The translations under genes were made by a program, and so were the position numbers. DNA of 19,974 nt from the NCBI GenBank assembly GCA_023428785.1, contig JAEYWU010000140.1, positions 1 to 19,974 of the forward strand, in the 5' to 3' direction. The notes beneath the pieces were generated by a model that was given only the letters and a program-made list of their open reading frames with translations, did not search any database and had not been told where the DNA came from. Below are positions 1-6,412 of the stretch, piece by piece; position 1 is the stretch's first letter, and each line of letters opens with the position of its first letter. This DNA comes from Pseudomonadota bacterium (GTDB lineage: Bacteria; Pseudomonadota; Alphaproteobacteria; Caulobacterales; Caulobacteraceae).

Positions 1-80
1 CCCTGGTGGCCCGCATCGTGCGGGCCTACGACGCCGACGCCGAAGCCCGCAAACCCAAGCCGGATCTGGAAGAAGCTTGA
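1..80 (+). CDS. PhoH-like ATPase, C-terminal end (partial)
   Basis: Only the last 25 codons and the TGA stop (78-80) of a gene entering from the left are present. The frame from position 3 reads LVARIVRAYDADAEARKPKP and then DLEEA. The LVxRIVxAYD segment followed by a charged tail is typical of the end of PhoH/PhoL-like P-loop ATPases. The call rests on that short match and on position: a phoH-like gene directly upstream of ybeY is a widespread bacterial arrangement. The catalytic P-loop lies outside the window. The stop overlaps the TTG start of ybeY (77-79), so the two genes are probably translationally coupled. Confidence 0.7.
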   Translation, partial: LVARIVRAYDADAEARKPKPDLEEA

Positions 81-514
81 TCGAGGTCGAGATCGACGAC
101 GAGGCCTGGCTGTCCATCGCGGGCGTCGAGGACCTCGTGGAGCAGGCCGCCCGGCTGGCGCTGGAGGAGGCGGGCGTCGTCACCGTGTCCCTGACCGATG
201 ACGAGACGGTCGCGGACCTGAACCAGCGTTTCCGCGGCAAGGCCGGATCGACCAATGTCCTGAGCTTCCCGGCCGCCGAGACGGCCCGGCCATTCCTGGG
301 CGACGTGATCCTGGCCTGGGGCGTCTGCGCGCGCGAAGCCGAGGAACAGGCCAAGCCGCTGGCCGACCATCTGCGGCATCTGGTCATCCATGGGGTGCTT
401 CACCTTCTGGGGCACGATCACATAGAGGACGACGAGGCCGAGGCGATGGAGGCGCGCGAGCGCACGCTTCTTGCAGAGCTCGGCGTTTCAGACCCGTACG
501 CCGTTTCGAGATGA
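77..514 (+). CDS. ybeY: Endoribonuclease YbeY (rRNA maturation factor)
   Basis: Zinc-dependent single-strand endoribonuclease family acting in the cytoplasm on 16S rRNA 3'-end maturation and late 70S ribosome quality control. The 145-residue product has the usual family length. The metal-binding signature is clear near the C-terminus: HGVLHLLGHDH gives H105, H109 and H115 as ligands (H-x3-H-x5-H). The upstream segment RFRGKAGSTNVLSFP (51-65) matches the conserved NxxYRxKdxPTDVLSFP-type block of the family. The start is a TTG at 77 that overlaps the TGA of the PhoH-like gene (TTGA), preceded by a purine-rich GGAAGAAG. The 3' end overlaps the lnt start by ATGA (511-514). Compact overlaps imply one phoH-ybeY-lnt transcript. 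Confidence 0.93.
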   Translation: MIEVEIDDEAWLSIAGVEDLVEQAARLALEEAGVVTVSLTDDETVADLNQRFRGKAGSTNVLSFPAAETARPFLGDVILAWGVCAREAEEQAKPLADHLRHLVIHGVLHLLGHDHIEDDEAEAMEARERTLLAELGVSDPYAVSR

Positions 515-2172
515 CCCAGACCGACGTGACCGAAGACCAGCCCGCGCCCTCCCGTTCCGGCTGGCCGATCCGGATCGCGGTCATGGTGCTGGCCCTCGCC
601 GCGGGCGCAGGCGCCGCCTTCGCCCATCCGCCGTGGTCGGTGTGGCTGGGCCTGCTCGGCTATCCGGTCCTAATGGCGCTGAGCGAGCGAACGCGCACCC
701 TGAGGGGCGCCTTCGGCGTCGGCTGGCTGGCCGGTTTCGCCTATTTCTTTGTCAGCTGCTGGTGGGTGGCCGAGGCCTTCCTGGTCAATCCGGAGCAGGC
801 CTGGATGGCGCCGTTCGCGGGCTCGCTCCTGCCGGCAGGTCTGGCGCTGTTCTGGGGCGGGGCGACCGCCCTCTACCGCCGATTCGCGCAGGGGCGCGGC
901 GTGGAGCGGGTCTTCCTGTTCGCGCTCGTGTTTTCCCTCTTCGAGTGGCTCAGGGGTCACATCCTGACGGGCCTGCCGTGGAACCCCGCCGGGGCCGCCT
1001 GGACGGCGGGCTCGGCTCCGTCCCAGGTCGCGGCCTATGTCGGGGTCTATGGCCTGGGCCTGATCACCGTGCTGGCCGTTTCAACCCTGGCGCTGGGCGC
1101 GGGCCCGGGGCGATGGAAGGTCAGGGCGGGCTATGTCGTCTGTGGCGCGGGGCTCATCGCCCTGCTGTTCGTGGTCGGGGCGGTGCGCCTGTCGATGGCG
1201 CGCGGCGAGACCACCCAGACGGTGGTCCGCATCGTTCAGCCCGACGTGGGCCAGCAGGACAAGTGGGAGCCCGACCAGTTCCAGGCCGTGGTTCAGCGGT
1301 ATGTGAACCTGACCTCCAGCATGAGCGGCCAGCGACCGGACGTGATCATCTGGCCCGAGGGCGCCCTGCCGGTGACGGCCAATGACGCCTTCTCGTCCTG
1401 GGTCGGTGAGGCCATGGATCGGGCCGTCGAGGCCGACCAGACCCTGCTGGCGGGATTCAGCCGGGGCGAGGCCGGCCCGGATGGCCAAGCCCGCTATTAC
1501 AATAGCCTTTTCGTTCTGCATGATGACGGCGAGACGCTTCGGGTGGCCTCGGTCTATGACAAGTACAGGCTGGTTCCGTTCGGCGAATTCCTGCCGCTGG
1601 GCGACCTGATGACCTCGACCGGCCTGCGGTCCCTGGTACACGTTCCGGCCGACTTCAGCGCCGGTCCGAGGCCGGCGCCGGTGGACATTCCCGGAGCGCC
1701 CAGGGCCCAGCCGCTCATCTGTTACGAGAGCCTGTATCCCGGCTTCACCTCGACGCGCGGGGGACGGGCCGGCTGGATCGTCAACGTCTCGAACGACGCC
1801 TGGTTCGGACGCACGTCGGGGCCGCTGCAACATCTCAACCTGGCGTCCTACCGGTCCATAGAAACGGGCCTGCCTATGGCGCGCGCGACGCCCACCGGGG
1901 TGTCCGCGATGATCGATCCCTACGGCCGGATCCTCGCCCGCCTCAACCCAGGCGAGAGCGGCGTGCTTGACGTGCGCCTTCCTGCCTCGGCGCCGCATCC
2001 CCTCTATGCGATCGTCGGTGACGCTGGCCTGGTCATTTTCTGGCTTTTGCACGCGGCGATGGGCTTCCGGATCGATGGCCTTCGCCGCAAATTTTTGCGT
2101 GACACATCTGATTCGAAAGAGCATGACCGGAACGGTCACAGTAGAGCTCGCGGACAGGAAGTGCTGGAATGA
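511..2172 (+). CDS. lnt: Apolipoprotein N-acyltransferase
   Basis: Inner-membrane enzyme that transfers a fatty acyl chain from phospholipid to the N-terminal cysteine of apolipoproteins, the last step of lipoprotein maturation before Lol sorting. The 553-residue protein has an N-terminal hydrophobic part (about 20-225) with several membrane segments, then a periplasmic carbon-nitrogen hydrolase domain (about 235-490). The catalytic triad is visible: E283 in IIWPEGALP, K351 in YDKYRLVPFGEFLP and C404 in PLICYESLYPG. The downstream WIVNVSNDAWFG block (422-433) is also family-typical. A last membrane segment lies at about 499-518. The ATG at 511 overlaps the ybeY stop. The final 26 residues are polar, less GC-rich and poorly family-like; this DNA may double as the promoter region of the next gene. 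Its TGA overlaps that gene's ATG (2169-2172). Confidence 0.95.
   Translation: MTQTDVTEDQPAPSRSGWPIRIAVMVLALAAGAGAAFAHPPWSVWLGLLGYPVLMALSERTRTLRGAFGVGWLAGFAYFFVSCWWVAEAFLVNPEQAWMAPFAGSLLPAGLALFWGGATALYRRFAQGRGVERVFLFALVFSLFEWLRGHILTGLPWNPAGAAWTAGSAPSQVAAYVGVYGLGLITVLAVSTLALGAGPGRWKVRAGYVVCGAGLIALLFVVGAVRLSMARGETTQTVVRIVQPDVGQQDKWEPDQFQAVVQRYVNLTSSMSGQRPDVIIWPEGALPVTANDAFSSWVGEAMDRAVEADQTLLAGFSRGEAGPDGQARYYNSLFVLHDDGETLRVASVYDKYRLVPFGEFLPLGDLMTSTGLRSLVHVPADFSAGPRPAPVDIPGAPRAQPLICYESLYPGFTSTRGGRAGWIVNVSNDAWFGRTSGPLQHLNLASYRSIETGLPMARATPTGVSAMIDPYGRILARLNPGESGVLDVRLPASAPHPLYAIVGDAGLVIFWLLHAAMGFRIDGLRRKFLRDTSDSKEHDRNGHSRARGQEVLE
2124..2138. promoter_or_regulatory. Inverted repeat upstream of XRE regulator gene
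   Basis: TGACCG-GAA-CGGTCA is a perfect 6-bp dyad with a 3-nt centre, ending 30 nt before the XRE gene start and lying inside the lnt 3' end. It could be an operator (for example autoregulation) or chance in GC-rich coding DNA. Confidence 0.25.
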
Positions 2173-2585
2173 GCACGGTTGACTCAACCGAACGTAAGCC
2201 TAATCCCATCGACACCCATGTGGGCACCCGCGTGCGGATGCGTCGCAAACTCCTGGGCGTGAGCCAGGAGAAACTGGCCGAGGCCCTGGGCCTCACCTTC
2301 CAGCAAGTCCAGAAGTACGAGCGTGGCGTCAATCGCGTTTCCGCCTCCAAGCTTTATGAAGCGGCCAGCTTCATGGGTGTGGACGTCGGCTATTTCTTCG
2401 AGGGCCTGAGCGGGCGCAGCGCGCTGGACGGCTTCGCCGAGAGCGAGTCCGAACGCTACACCCAGTCGTTCCTGATGACGGCCGAGGGCGTGGAGCTGGC
2501 TTCGCTGTTTCCGCGCATGTCGGCCAAGCAGCGCCGGCGGATTCTGGAACTGGTCCGCACGCTCGCCGACGACGAAGAGGACTAA
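2169..2585 (+). CDS. XRE-family transcriptional regulator (PraR-like)
   Basis: Small cytoplasmic DNA-binding protein of 138 residues. A Cro/CI-type helix-turn-helix occupies about residues 20-75, with VSQEKLAEALGLTFQQVQKY (31-50) spanning the first helices and the recognition helix. The remainder is a short charged C-terminal region (EGVELASLFPRMSAKQRRRI at about 113-132) that may mediate oligomerisation. It resembles the conserved alphaproteobacterial regulators found next to metK, of which Azorhizobium/Rhizobium PraR is the best-known example as I recall; the exact orthology is an inference. The ATG overlaps the lnt stop (ATGA) and AGGAAG lies just upstream, so it can be translated with lnt. 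Two small dyads (2124-2138, 2176-2190) flank the start and may reflect autoregulation. Its targets cannot be read from the sequence. Confidence 0.85.
   Translation: MSTVDSTERKPNPIDTHVGTRVRMRRKLLGVSQEKLAEALGLTFQQVQKYERGVNRVSASKLYEAASFMGVDVGYFFEGLSGRSALDGFAESESERYTQSFLMTAEGVELASLFPRMSAKQRRRILELVRTLADDEED
2176..2190. promoter_or_regulatory. Odd-centred palindrome in first codons of XRE gene
   Basis: CGGTTGA-C-TCAACCG is a perfect 7-bp dyad around a single base, in codons 3-8 of the regulator gene. It also contains a GACTC (GANTC) site. Possible autoregulatory operator; no direct evidence. Confidence 0.25.
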
Positions 2586-2602
2586 GCGGCTCTCTGCCGC
2601 TT
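2584..2602 (+). terminator. Weak hairpin after XRE gene
   Basis: AAGCGGC (2584-2590), a TCTCT loop, and GCCGCTT (2596-2602) form a 7-bp stem that overlaps the TAA stop of the regulator gene. There is no T-tract after it (TTGCCC follows), so it is at best a weak or factor-dependent terminator or an mRNA-stabilising end. Confidence 0.25.
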
Positions 2603-2629
2603 GCCCATATAAAGATATCTTTATATGGT
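2601..2629 (+). promoter_or_regulatory. Candidate metK promoter
   Basis: TTGCCC (2601-2606) and TATGGT (2624-2629) are separated by exactly 17 nt and lie 31 nt upstream of the metK GTG. The match to -35/-10 consensus is moderate. The palindrome at 2605-2628 fills the whole spacer, so a bound protein would block polymerase: a repressor layout. Confidence 0.35.
2605..2628. promoter_or_regulatory. 24-bp perfect palindrome, probable methionine/SAM-cycle operator
   Basis: The half-site CCATATAAAGAT (2605-2616) is followed directly by its exact inverted copy (2617-2628). This AT-rich perfect palindrome stands out sharply from the GC-rich surroundings and sits 31 nt before metK. Similar ATAAAGATATCTTTAT-type palindromes are, as I recall from comparative genomics of methionine regulons, the sites of ArsR-family SAH/SAM regulators (SahR, SamR) in Proteobacteria. 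The regulator identity is an inference; no ArsR gene is present in this window. Confidence 0.7.
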
Positions 2630-2659
2630 CCGCGCGCCCTGACACAGGAGAGCGCGCGC

Positions 2660-3853
2660 GTGAGCCGTAAGTCCTTCATCTTCACCTCCGAAAGCGTCTC
2701 GGAAGGCCATCCCGACAAGGTCGCGGACCGGATCTCCGACACCATCGTGGACCTGTTCCTTTCCAAGGATCCGGAGGCGCGCGTCGCCTGTGAGACCCTG
2801 ACGACGACCAACCTCGTGGTCATCGCCGGCGAGATCCGCGGCAAGGGCGTCATGGACACCGAGGGCAACTGGACGCCGGGCGTGCAGGAAGAGATCGAGG
2901 CCGCCGTGCGAGCCGCGGTCAAGGACATCGGCTACGAACAGTCCGGGTTCCACTGGGAGACCTTCGAGTTCCAGAACCACCTGCATCCCCAGTCGGCGGA
3001 CATCGCTGTGGGCGTGGACTCCGCCGGCAACAAGGACGAGGGCGCCGGCGACCAGGGCATCATGTTCGGCTACGCGTCGAATGAGACCGAAGAGCTGATG
3101 CCGGCGACGCTGCAGTACAGCCAGAACATCCTGCGCAAGCTGGCGGCCCTGCGCCATGGCGGCGAAAAGCGGCTTGAGCCGGACGCCAAGAGCCAGGTCA
3201 GCCTCTATTACGAGGACGGTAAGCCCGTCCGCGCCACTTCGATCGTGGTGTCCACCCAGCATGCCGCCGGTCTCAGCCAGGCCGACGTCCGGGAAGTTGT
3301 CGAACCGGTCGTGCGCGAAGTGCTTCCAGCCAGCTTCATCACCGATGAAACCGTGTGGCACATCAATCCGACGGGGATCTTCGAGATCGGCGGACCCGAC
3401 GGCGACACAGGCGTGACCGGGCGCAAGATCATCGTCGACACCTACGGCGGCGCGGCCCCGCATGGCGGCGGCGCCTTCTCAGGCAAGGATCCGACCAAGG
3501 TCGACCGTTCGGCCGCCTATGCGGCGCGCTATCTGGCCAAGAACGTCGTGGCCGCCGGTCTCGCCGACCGCTGCACGATCCAGCTCAGCTACGCCATCGG
3601 CGTGGCGGAGCCCCAGTCGGTCCATGTCGACCTGCACGGAACCGGCCGGATCGACGCCGACATCCTTGAGCGGGAACTGCCCGCGATGATCGGCGGAGCC
3701 ACGCCGCGGGCGATCCGCGAGCACCTGGGCCTGAACAAGCCGATCTACGCCCGCACGACCGCCTATGGTCATTTCGGCCAGACGCCGGACGCCGAGGGCG
3801 GCTTCTCCTGGGAGAAGACGGACCTGGTCGATCAGTTGAAGGCGCTGGCCTAA
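2660..3853 (+). CDS. metK: S-adenosylmethionine synthetase
   Basis: Cytoplasmic methionine adenosyltransferase making SAM from methionine and ATP with release of Pi and PPi. The 397-residue protein is slightly longer than the E. coli enzyme (384). Family motifs are intact: SESVSEGHPDKVADRISD (10-27, including catalytic H17), the GAGDQGIMFGYA block (128-139) and the glycine-rich GGGAFSGKDPTKVDRS phosphate-binding loop (269-284). The start is GTG at 2660, preceded by AGGAG (2646-2650) at 9-nt spacing and followed at once by SRKSFIFTSESVSEGHP, which fits the family N-terminus. It is separated from the XRE gene by 74 nt holding a promoter and the palindromic operator, so it is probably regulated by SAM/SAH status. 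It supplies the methyl donor used by TrmB, encoded next. Confidence 0.97.
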   Translation: MSRKSFIFTSESVSEGHPDKVADRISDTIVDLFLSKDPEARVACETLTTTNLVVIAGEIRGKGVMDTEGNWTPGVQEEIEAAVRAAVKDIGYEQSGFHWETFEFQNHLHPQSADIAVGVDSAGNKDEGAGDQGIMFGYASNETEELMPATLQYSQNILRKLAALRHGGEKRLEPDAKSQVSLYYEDGKPVRATSIVVSTQHAAGLSQADVREVVEPVVREVLPASFITDETVWHINPTGIFEIGGPDGDTGVTGRKIIVDTYGGAAPHGGGAFSGKDPTKVDRSAAYAARYLAKNVVAAGLADRCTIQLSYAIGVAEPQSVHVDLHGTGRIDADILERELPAMIGGATPRAIREHLGLNKPIYARTTAYGHFGQTPDAEGGFSWEKTDLVDQLKALA

Positions 3854-3861
3854 CAGGGCGA

Positions 3862-3882
3862 GGGGTGGTTAGAGCCCACCCC
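3862..3882 (+). promoter_or_regulatory. Hairpin/-10-like element directly before trmB
   Basis: GGGGTGG (3862-3868), TTAGAGC (3869-3875) and CCACCCC (3876-3882) form a perfect 7-bp inverted repeat ending at the base before the ATG. The box GTTAGAGC (3868-3875) matches 6 of 8 positions of the Caulobacter -10 consensus GCTANAWC. No convincing -35 is visible, as it would fall in the metK end. If used, transcription would begin at or next to the ATG, giving a leaderless mRNA. Confidence 0.3.
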
Positions 3883-4584
3883 ATGTCTTCTTCCGATACG
3901 CCGACCTGGGGTCCGCTGCGCTCGTTCGGGCGCATCCGTTCACGCACGCTGAAGCCGCGGCAGGCGGCCCTGTTTGATTCCCTGCTGCCCGAGGTCGCCG
4001 TGCCGGACCCTGAGGCGGGTCCGATCGATCCGGCCGTGCTGGCGCCACAGGCGAAGGAAGTCTGGCTCGAGATCGGTTTCGGCGGGGGCGAGCATCTGGC
4101 CGAACAGGCCTCGCGCCGGCCGCAGGCCCTGATGATCGGCTGCGAACCGTTCCTGAACGGTGTCGGCTCGGTGTTGCGCCATATCGAGGAGCGCGGCCTC
4201 AAGAATGTCCGCGTTCACGCCGGCGACGCCCGGGCGGTGATGGCGGCCCTGCCGGACGGGTCCCTGGACCGGGTGATGATCCTGTTTCCCGACCCCTGGC
4301 CCAAGGCGCGGCACAACAAGCGGCGTTTCGTCCAGCCAGAGACGGCGGCCGAGATCGTGCGCCTGCTCAAGCCCGGCGGCCGCCTGAGGTTCGTGACCGA
4401 CTGGAAGGCCTATGCCGACTGGGCGCTCGAAATCCTGAACGCGACGCCCGGGCTGGTCTGGACCGCCGAGGCGGCCGACGACTGGCGCACTGCGCCGGCC
4501 GATCACGTGGTCACCCGCTATGAGGAAAAGCAGCTGGGCGACACCGCGCCCATCTTCCTGGAGTTCGTTCGCGCCGAGGGATAG
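3883..4584 (+). CDS. trmB: tRNA (guanine-N7-)-methyltransferase
   Basis: SAM-dependent enzyme forming m7G at position 46 in the tRNA variable loop. From the ATG at 3883 the product has 233 residues, normal for bacterial TrmB. The SAM-binding motif I is WLEIGFGGGEHL (61-72), with the acidic motif II residue E88 in IGCEPF, then the TrmB signature PDPWPKARHNKRR (136-148) and FVTDWKAYADWA (170-181). The N-terminus PLRSFGRIRSRTLKPRQ is also family-like. An in-frame GTG at 3865 would add six residues (MVRAHP) and has AGGG upstream, but those residues lie within the inverted repeat and the family pattern is satisfied from 3883. It follows metK by 29 nt, perhaps by read-through or with its own weak promoter. 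Confidence 0.93.
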   Translation: MSSSDTPTWGPLRSFGRIRSRTLKPRQAALFDSLLPEVAVPDPEAGPIDPAVLAPQAKEVWLEIGFGGGEHLAEQASRRPQALMIGCEPFLNGVGSVLRHIEERGLKNVRVHAGDARAVMAALPDGSLDRVMILFPDPWPKARHNKRRFVQPETAAEIVRLLKPGGRLRFVTDWKAYADWALEILNATPGLVWTAEAADDWRTAPADHVVTRYEEKQLGDTAPIFLEFVRAEG

Positions 4585-4595
4585 TCCCGCGCGCC

Positions 4596-4624
4596 TTGCC
4601 CCCGGCCCACGGCGGCGCTAGACC
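4596..4624 (+). promoter_or_regulatory. mdh promoter
   Basis: TTGCCCC (4596-4602), a 14-nt spacer and GCTAGACC (4617-4624) fit the Caulobacter housekeeping pattern TTGACGS-N10-14-GCTANAWC, with 5 of 7 and 7 of 8 matches. The start site would be near 4631, leaving a leader of about 33 nt with AGGA (4654-4657) before the ATG at 4664. Confidence 0.5.
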
Positions 4625-4663
4625 GCGCGCCGAGTTTTCTCCCCTTCACCGACAGGACTTCAG

Positions 4664-5626
4664 ATGGCCCGTTCCAAGATCGCCCTCATCGGCGCCGGCA
4701 TGATCGGCGGCACCCTGGCCCACGTGGCCGCCCGCGAACAACTGGGCGACGTGATCCTGTTCGACATCGCCGAGGGCACGCCGCAGGGCAAGGCGCTGGA
4801 CATCTCCCAGGCCGCGGCCGTCTTCGACTCGGACGTGACGCTGAAGGGCGCCAATGACTACGCCGACATCGCGGGCGCCGACGTCTGCATCGTGACCGCC
4901 GGCGTGCCGCGCAAGCCGGGCATGAGCCGCGACGACCTGGTCGCCATCAATCTGAAGGTGATGAAGGCCGTGGGCGAAGGCATCAAGGCCCACGCCCCGA
5001 ACGCCTTCGTGATCTGCATCACCAATCCGCTGGACGCCATGGTCTGGGCGCTGCGCGAGTTCTCGGGCCTGCCCAAGGAGAAGGTCGTCGGCATGGCCGG
5101 CGTGCTCGACTCGGCCCGCTTCGCCCATTTCCTGGCCGACGCCACCGGCATCTCGGTCGAAGACATCCACGCCTGGACCCTGGGCGGCCACGGCGACGAC
5201 ATGGTCCCGATGGTGCGTCACTCGACCGTCGCCGGCCTCAGCCTGACCGAGTGCGTCGACCAAGGCATGCTCTCGCAGGAGCAGCTGGACGCCATCGTCA
5301 AGCGCACGCGCGGCGGCGGCGGCGAGATCGTCGGCCTGCTGAAGACCGGTTCGGCCTTCTACGCCCCGGCTGAAAGCGCCATCGCCATGGCCCGCTCCTA
5401 CCTGCTGGACAAGAAGCGCGTCCTACCGTGCGCCGTGTGGGTGGAAGGCCAGTACGGCCTGGACGGCATGTATGTCGGCGTGCCGGTCGTGATCGGCGCC
5501 GGCGGCGCCGAGAAGGTCATCGAGTTCTCGATGAACGACGACGAGAAGGCCATGTTCGCCAAGTCGGTCGAGTCCGTCCAGGGCCTGATCAAGGCGTGCA
5601 AGGACATCGAGCCCGCGCTGGCCTGA
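4664..5626 (+). CDS. mdh: Malate dehydrogenase (NAD-dependent, LDH-like)
   Basis: TCA-cycle enzyme interconverting malate and oxaloacetate with NAD. The 320-residue protein belongs to the lactate-dehydrogenase-like MDH group typical of alphaproteobacteria. Visible features: the NAD-binding GAGMIGG loop (10-16) with D34 at the end of beta-2 (ILFDI), which selects NAD; substrate arginines R83 and R89 in GVPRKPGMSRDDL; the conserved ITNPLDAMVW (119-128); and the catalytic pair in VLDSARF (D149, R152) and LGGHGDDM (H176). The R83/R89 pair with the intervening KPGM is the malate-specific pattern. AGGA precedes the ATG. It has its own promoter and a strong terminator at 5656-5682. In many relatives it is directly followed by sucCDAB; here these genes begin about 8.2 kb away. 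Confidence 0.97.
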   Translation: MARSKIALIGAGMIGGTLAHVAAREQLGDVILFDIAEGTPQGKALDISQAAAVFDSDVTLKGANDYADIAGADVCIVTAGVPRKPGMSRDDLVAINLKVMKAVGEGIKAHAPNAFVICITNPLDAMVWALREFSGLPKEKVVGMAGVLDSARFAHFLADATGISVEDIHAWTLGGHGDDMVPMVRHSTVAGLSLTECVDQGMLSQEQLDAIVKRTRGGGGEIVGLLKTGSAFYAPAESAIAMARSYLLDKKRVLPCAVWVEGQYGLDGMYVGVPVVIGAGGAEKVIEFSMNDDEKAMFAKSVESVQGLIKACKDIEPALA

Positions 5627-5643
5627 TCGCAGTCTTCGATCTT

Positions 5644-5672
5644 TTGACGACCATGGAAGGGGGCCCTAGCGT
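5644..5672 (+). promoter_or_regulatory. Possible promoter for GNAT gene
   Basis: TTGACGA (5644-5650), a 14-nt spacer and CCTAGCGT (5665-5672) have correct spacing for a Caulobacter promoter; the -35 matches at 6 of 7 positions but the -10 is poor. The -10 candidate lies in the loop of the mdh terminator. Confidence 0.25.
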
Positions 5673-5690
5673 GGCCCCCTTCTTCTTATC
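5656..5690 (+). terminator. Rho-independent terminator of mdh
   Basis: GAAGGGGGCC (5656-5665) pairs perfectly with GGCCCCCTTC (5673-5682) across a 7-nt loop CTAGCGT, followed by the T-rich TTCTTATC. It begins 30 nt after the mdh stop. Confidence 0.7.
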
Positions 5691-5702
5691 TGGACCTCTC
5701 CC

Positions 5703-6281
5703 ATGACTGTCGGCCCGGTGCTTGAAACTCCCCGCCTGATCCTGCGCCCGCCGGTGGCGGGGGACCTGGACGGCTATGTCGCCCTGATGAGCGATCAGGA
5801 GCATGTCCGCTTCATCGGCGGCGCCCAGCCCGCCGGCACGGTCTGGCGCCAGATGATGACCGTGGCGGGCGCATGGTCGCTGCAGGGGTTCGCCTTCTTC
5901 AGCGTCATCGAGAAGGAGTCGGGCCGCTGGGTCGGGCGACTGGGGCCCTGGGAGCCGCACGGCTGGCCGGGCCATGAGGTCGGCTGGAGCTTGCTGAAAT
6001 CCGAGGCCGGAAAGGGCTACGCCTCGGAGGGTTCAGCCGCCTCGGTGGACTGGGCGTTCCGCGAACTGGGATGGGACCGGGTGATCCACTGCATCGCGCC
6101 CGAGAATGCGCCGTCCCAGAAGGTGGCCGAACGGCTCGGATCGACCAACCTGGGCCCGACGCGCATGCCCGCGCCCTATGAAGAGCTGCCGGTGGACGCT
6201 TGGGGCCAGACCCGCGAACAGTGGCTCGAGAACCGAAAGCGGTTCCCCTGGCTGGACGAGGTGGTCGTTCGCGCATCGTGA
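5703..6281 (+). CDS. GNAT-family N-acetyltransferase (RimJ/RimL-like)
   Basis: Probable cytoplasmic acetyl-CoA-dependent N-acetyltransferase of 192 residues. The start ETPRLILRPPVAGDLDGYVAL (8-28) is the standard opening of the RimJ/RimL/SpeG-like group. Beta-strand residues EVGWSLLKSEAGKGYASEG (92-110) hold the acetyl-CoA pyrophosphate loop AGKGYA, and APENAPSQKVAERLG (132-146) is the conserved C-terminal motif with the Asn that usually precedes the helix. The acceptor substrate (protein N-terminus, amino acid, antibiotic or other) cannot be inferred. The ATG at 5703 has no clear Shine-Dalgarno sequence (GGACCTCTCCC precedes it). The gene is isolated between the mdh terminator and the DUF2141 unit. 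Two hairpin-forming dyads mark its 3' end. Confidence 0.85.
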   Translation: MTVGPVLETPRLILRPPVAGDLDGYVALMSDQEHVRFIGGAQPAGTVWRQMMTVAGAWSLQGFAFFSVIEKESGRWVGRLGPWEPHGWPGHEVGWSLLKSEAGKGYASEGSAASVDWAFRELGWDRVIHCIAPENAPSQKVAERLGSTNLGPTRMPAPYEELPVDAWGQTREQWLENRKRFPWLDEVVVRAS

Positions 6282-6310
6282 ACGGACGGGGGTGGCCGTT
6301 CGCGAACGGC
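6266..6310. repeat. Two tandem related dyads at the end of the GNAT gene
   Basis: Dyad 1: CGTTCGCG-CAT-CGTGAACG (6266-6284), one mismatch that still pairs as G-U in RNA; it includes the GNAT stop codon. Dyad 2: GCCGTTCGCGAACGGC (6295-6310), a perfect 16-bp palindrome. CGTTCGCG is repeated exactly 31 nt apart (6266, 6297). They could be tandem operator sites or back-to-back RNA hairpins ending the GNAT mRNA. No T-tract follows. Confidence 0.4.
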
Positions 6311-6360
6311 TGCCGTCGCTTGATGAAGGTCCGGATGCAGGCCGCGAGGTGAGCGGACAG

Positions 6361-6408
6361 GGTGTCTCCAACGACGGCGGCCACAGGGGTCGCCTGACCG
6401 GAGACACC
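6361..6408 (+). promoter_or_regulatory. Leader hairpin covering the DUF2141 ribosome binding site
   Basis: GGTGTCTCC (6361-6369) is the exact inverted copy of GGAGACACC (6400-6408), with 30 nt between. The 3' arm contains the Shine-Dalgarno GGAG (6400-6403) placed 9 nt before the ATG at 6413. A smaller inner pairing GGCG (6376-6379) with CGCC (6391-6394) would extend the structure. If the leader folds this way the ribosome binding site is sequestered, which would allow translational control of the two-gene unit. Confidence 0.4.
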
Positions 6409-6412
6409 GACC

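Noticed and set aside
3865..3882. GTG at 3865 as the trmB start
   Set aside because: It adds only MVRAHP, lies in a perfect inverted repeat and is not needed for the family N-terminus; kept as an alternative only.
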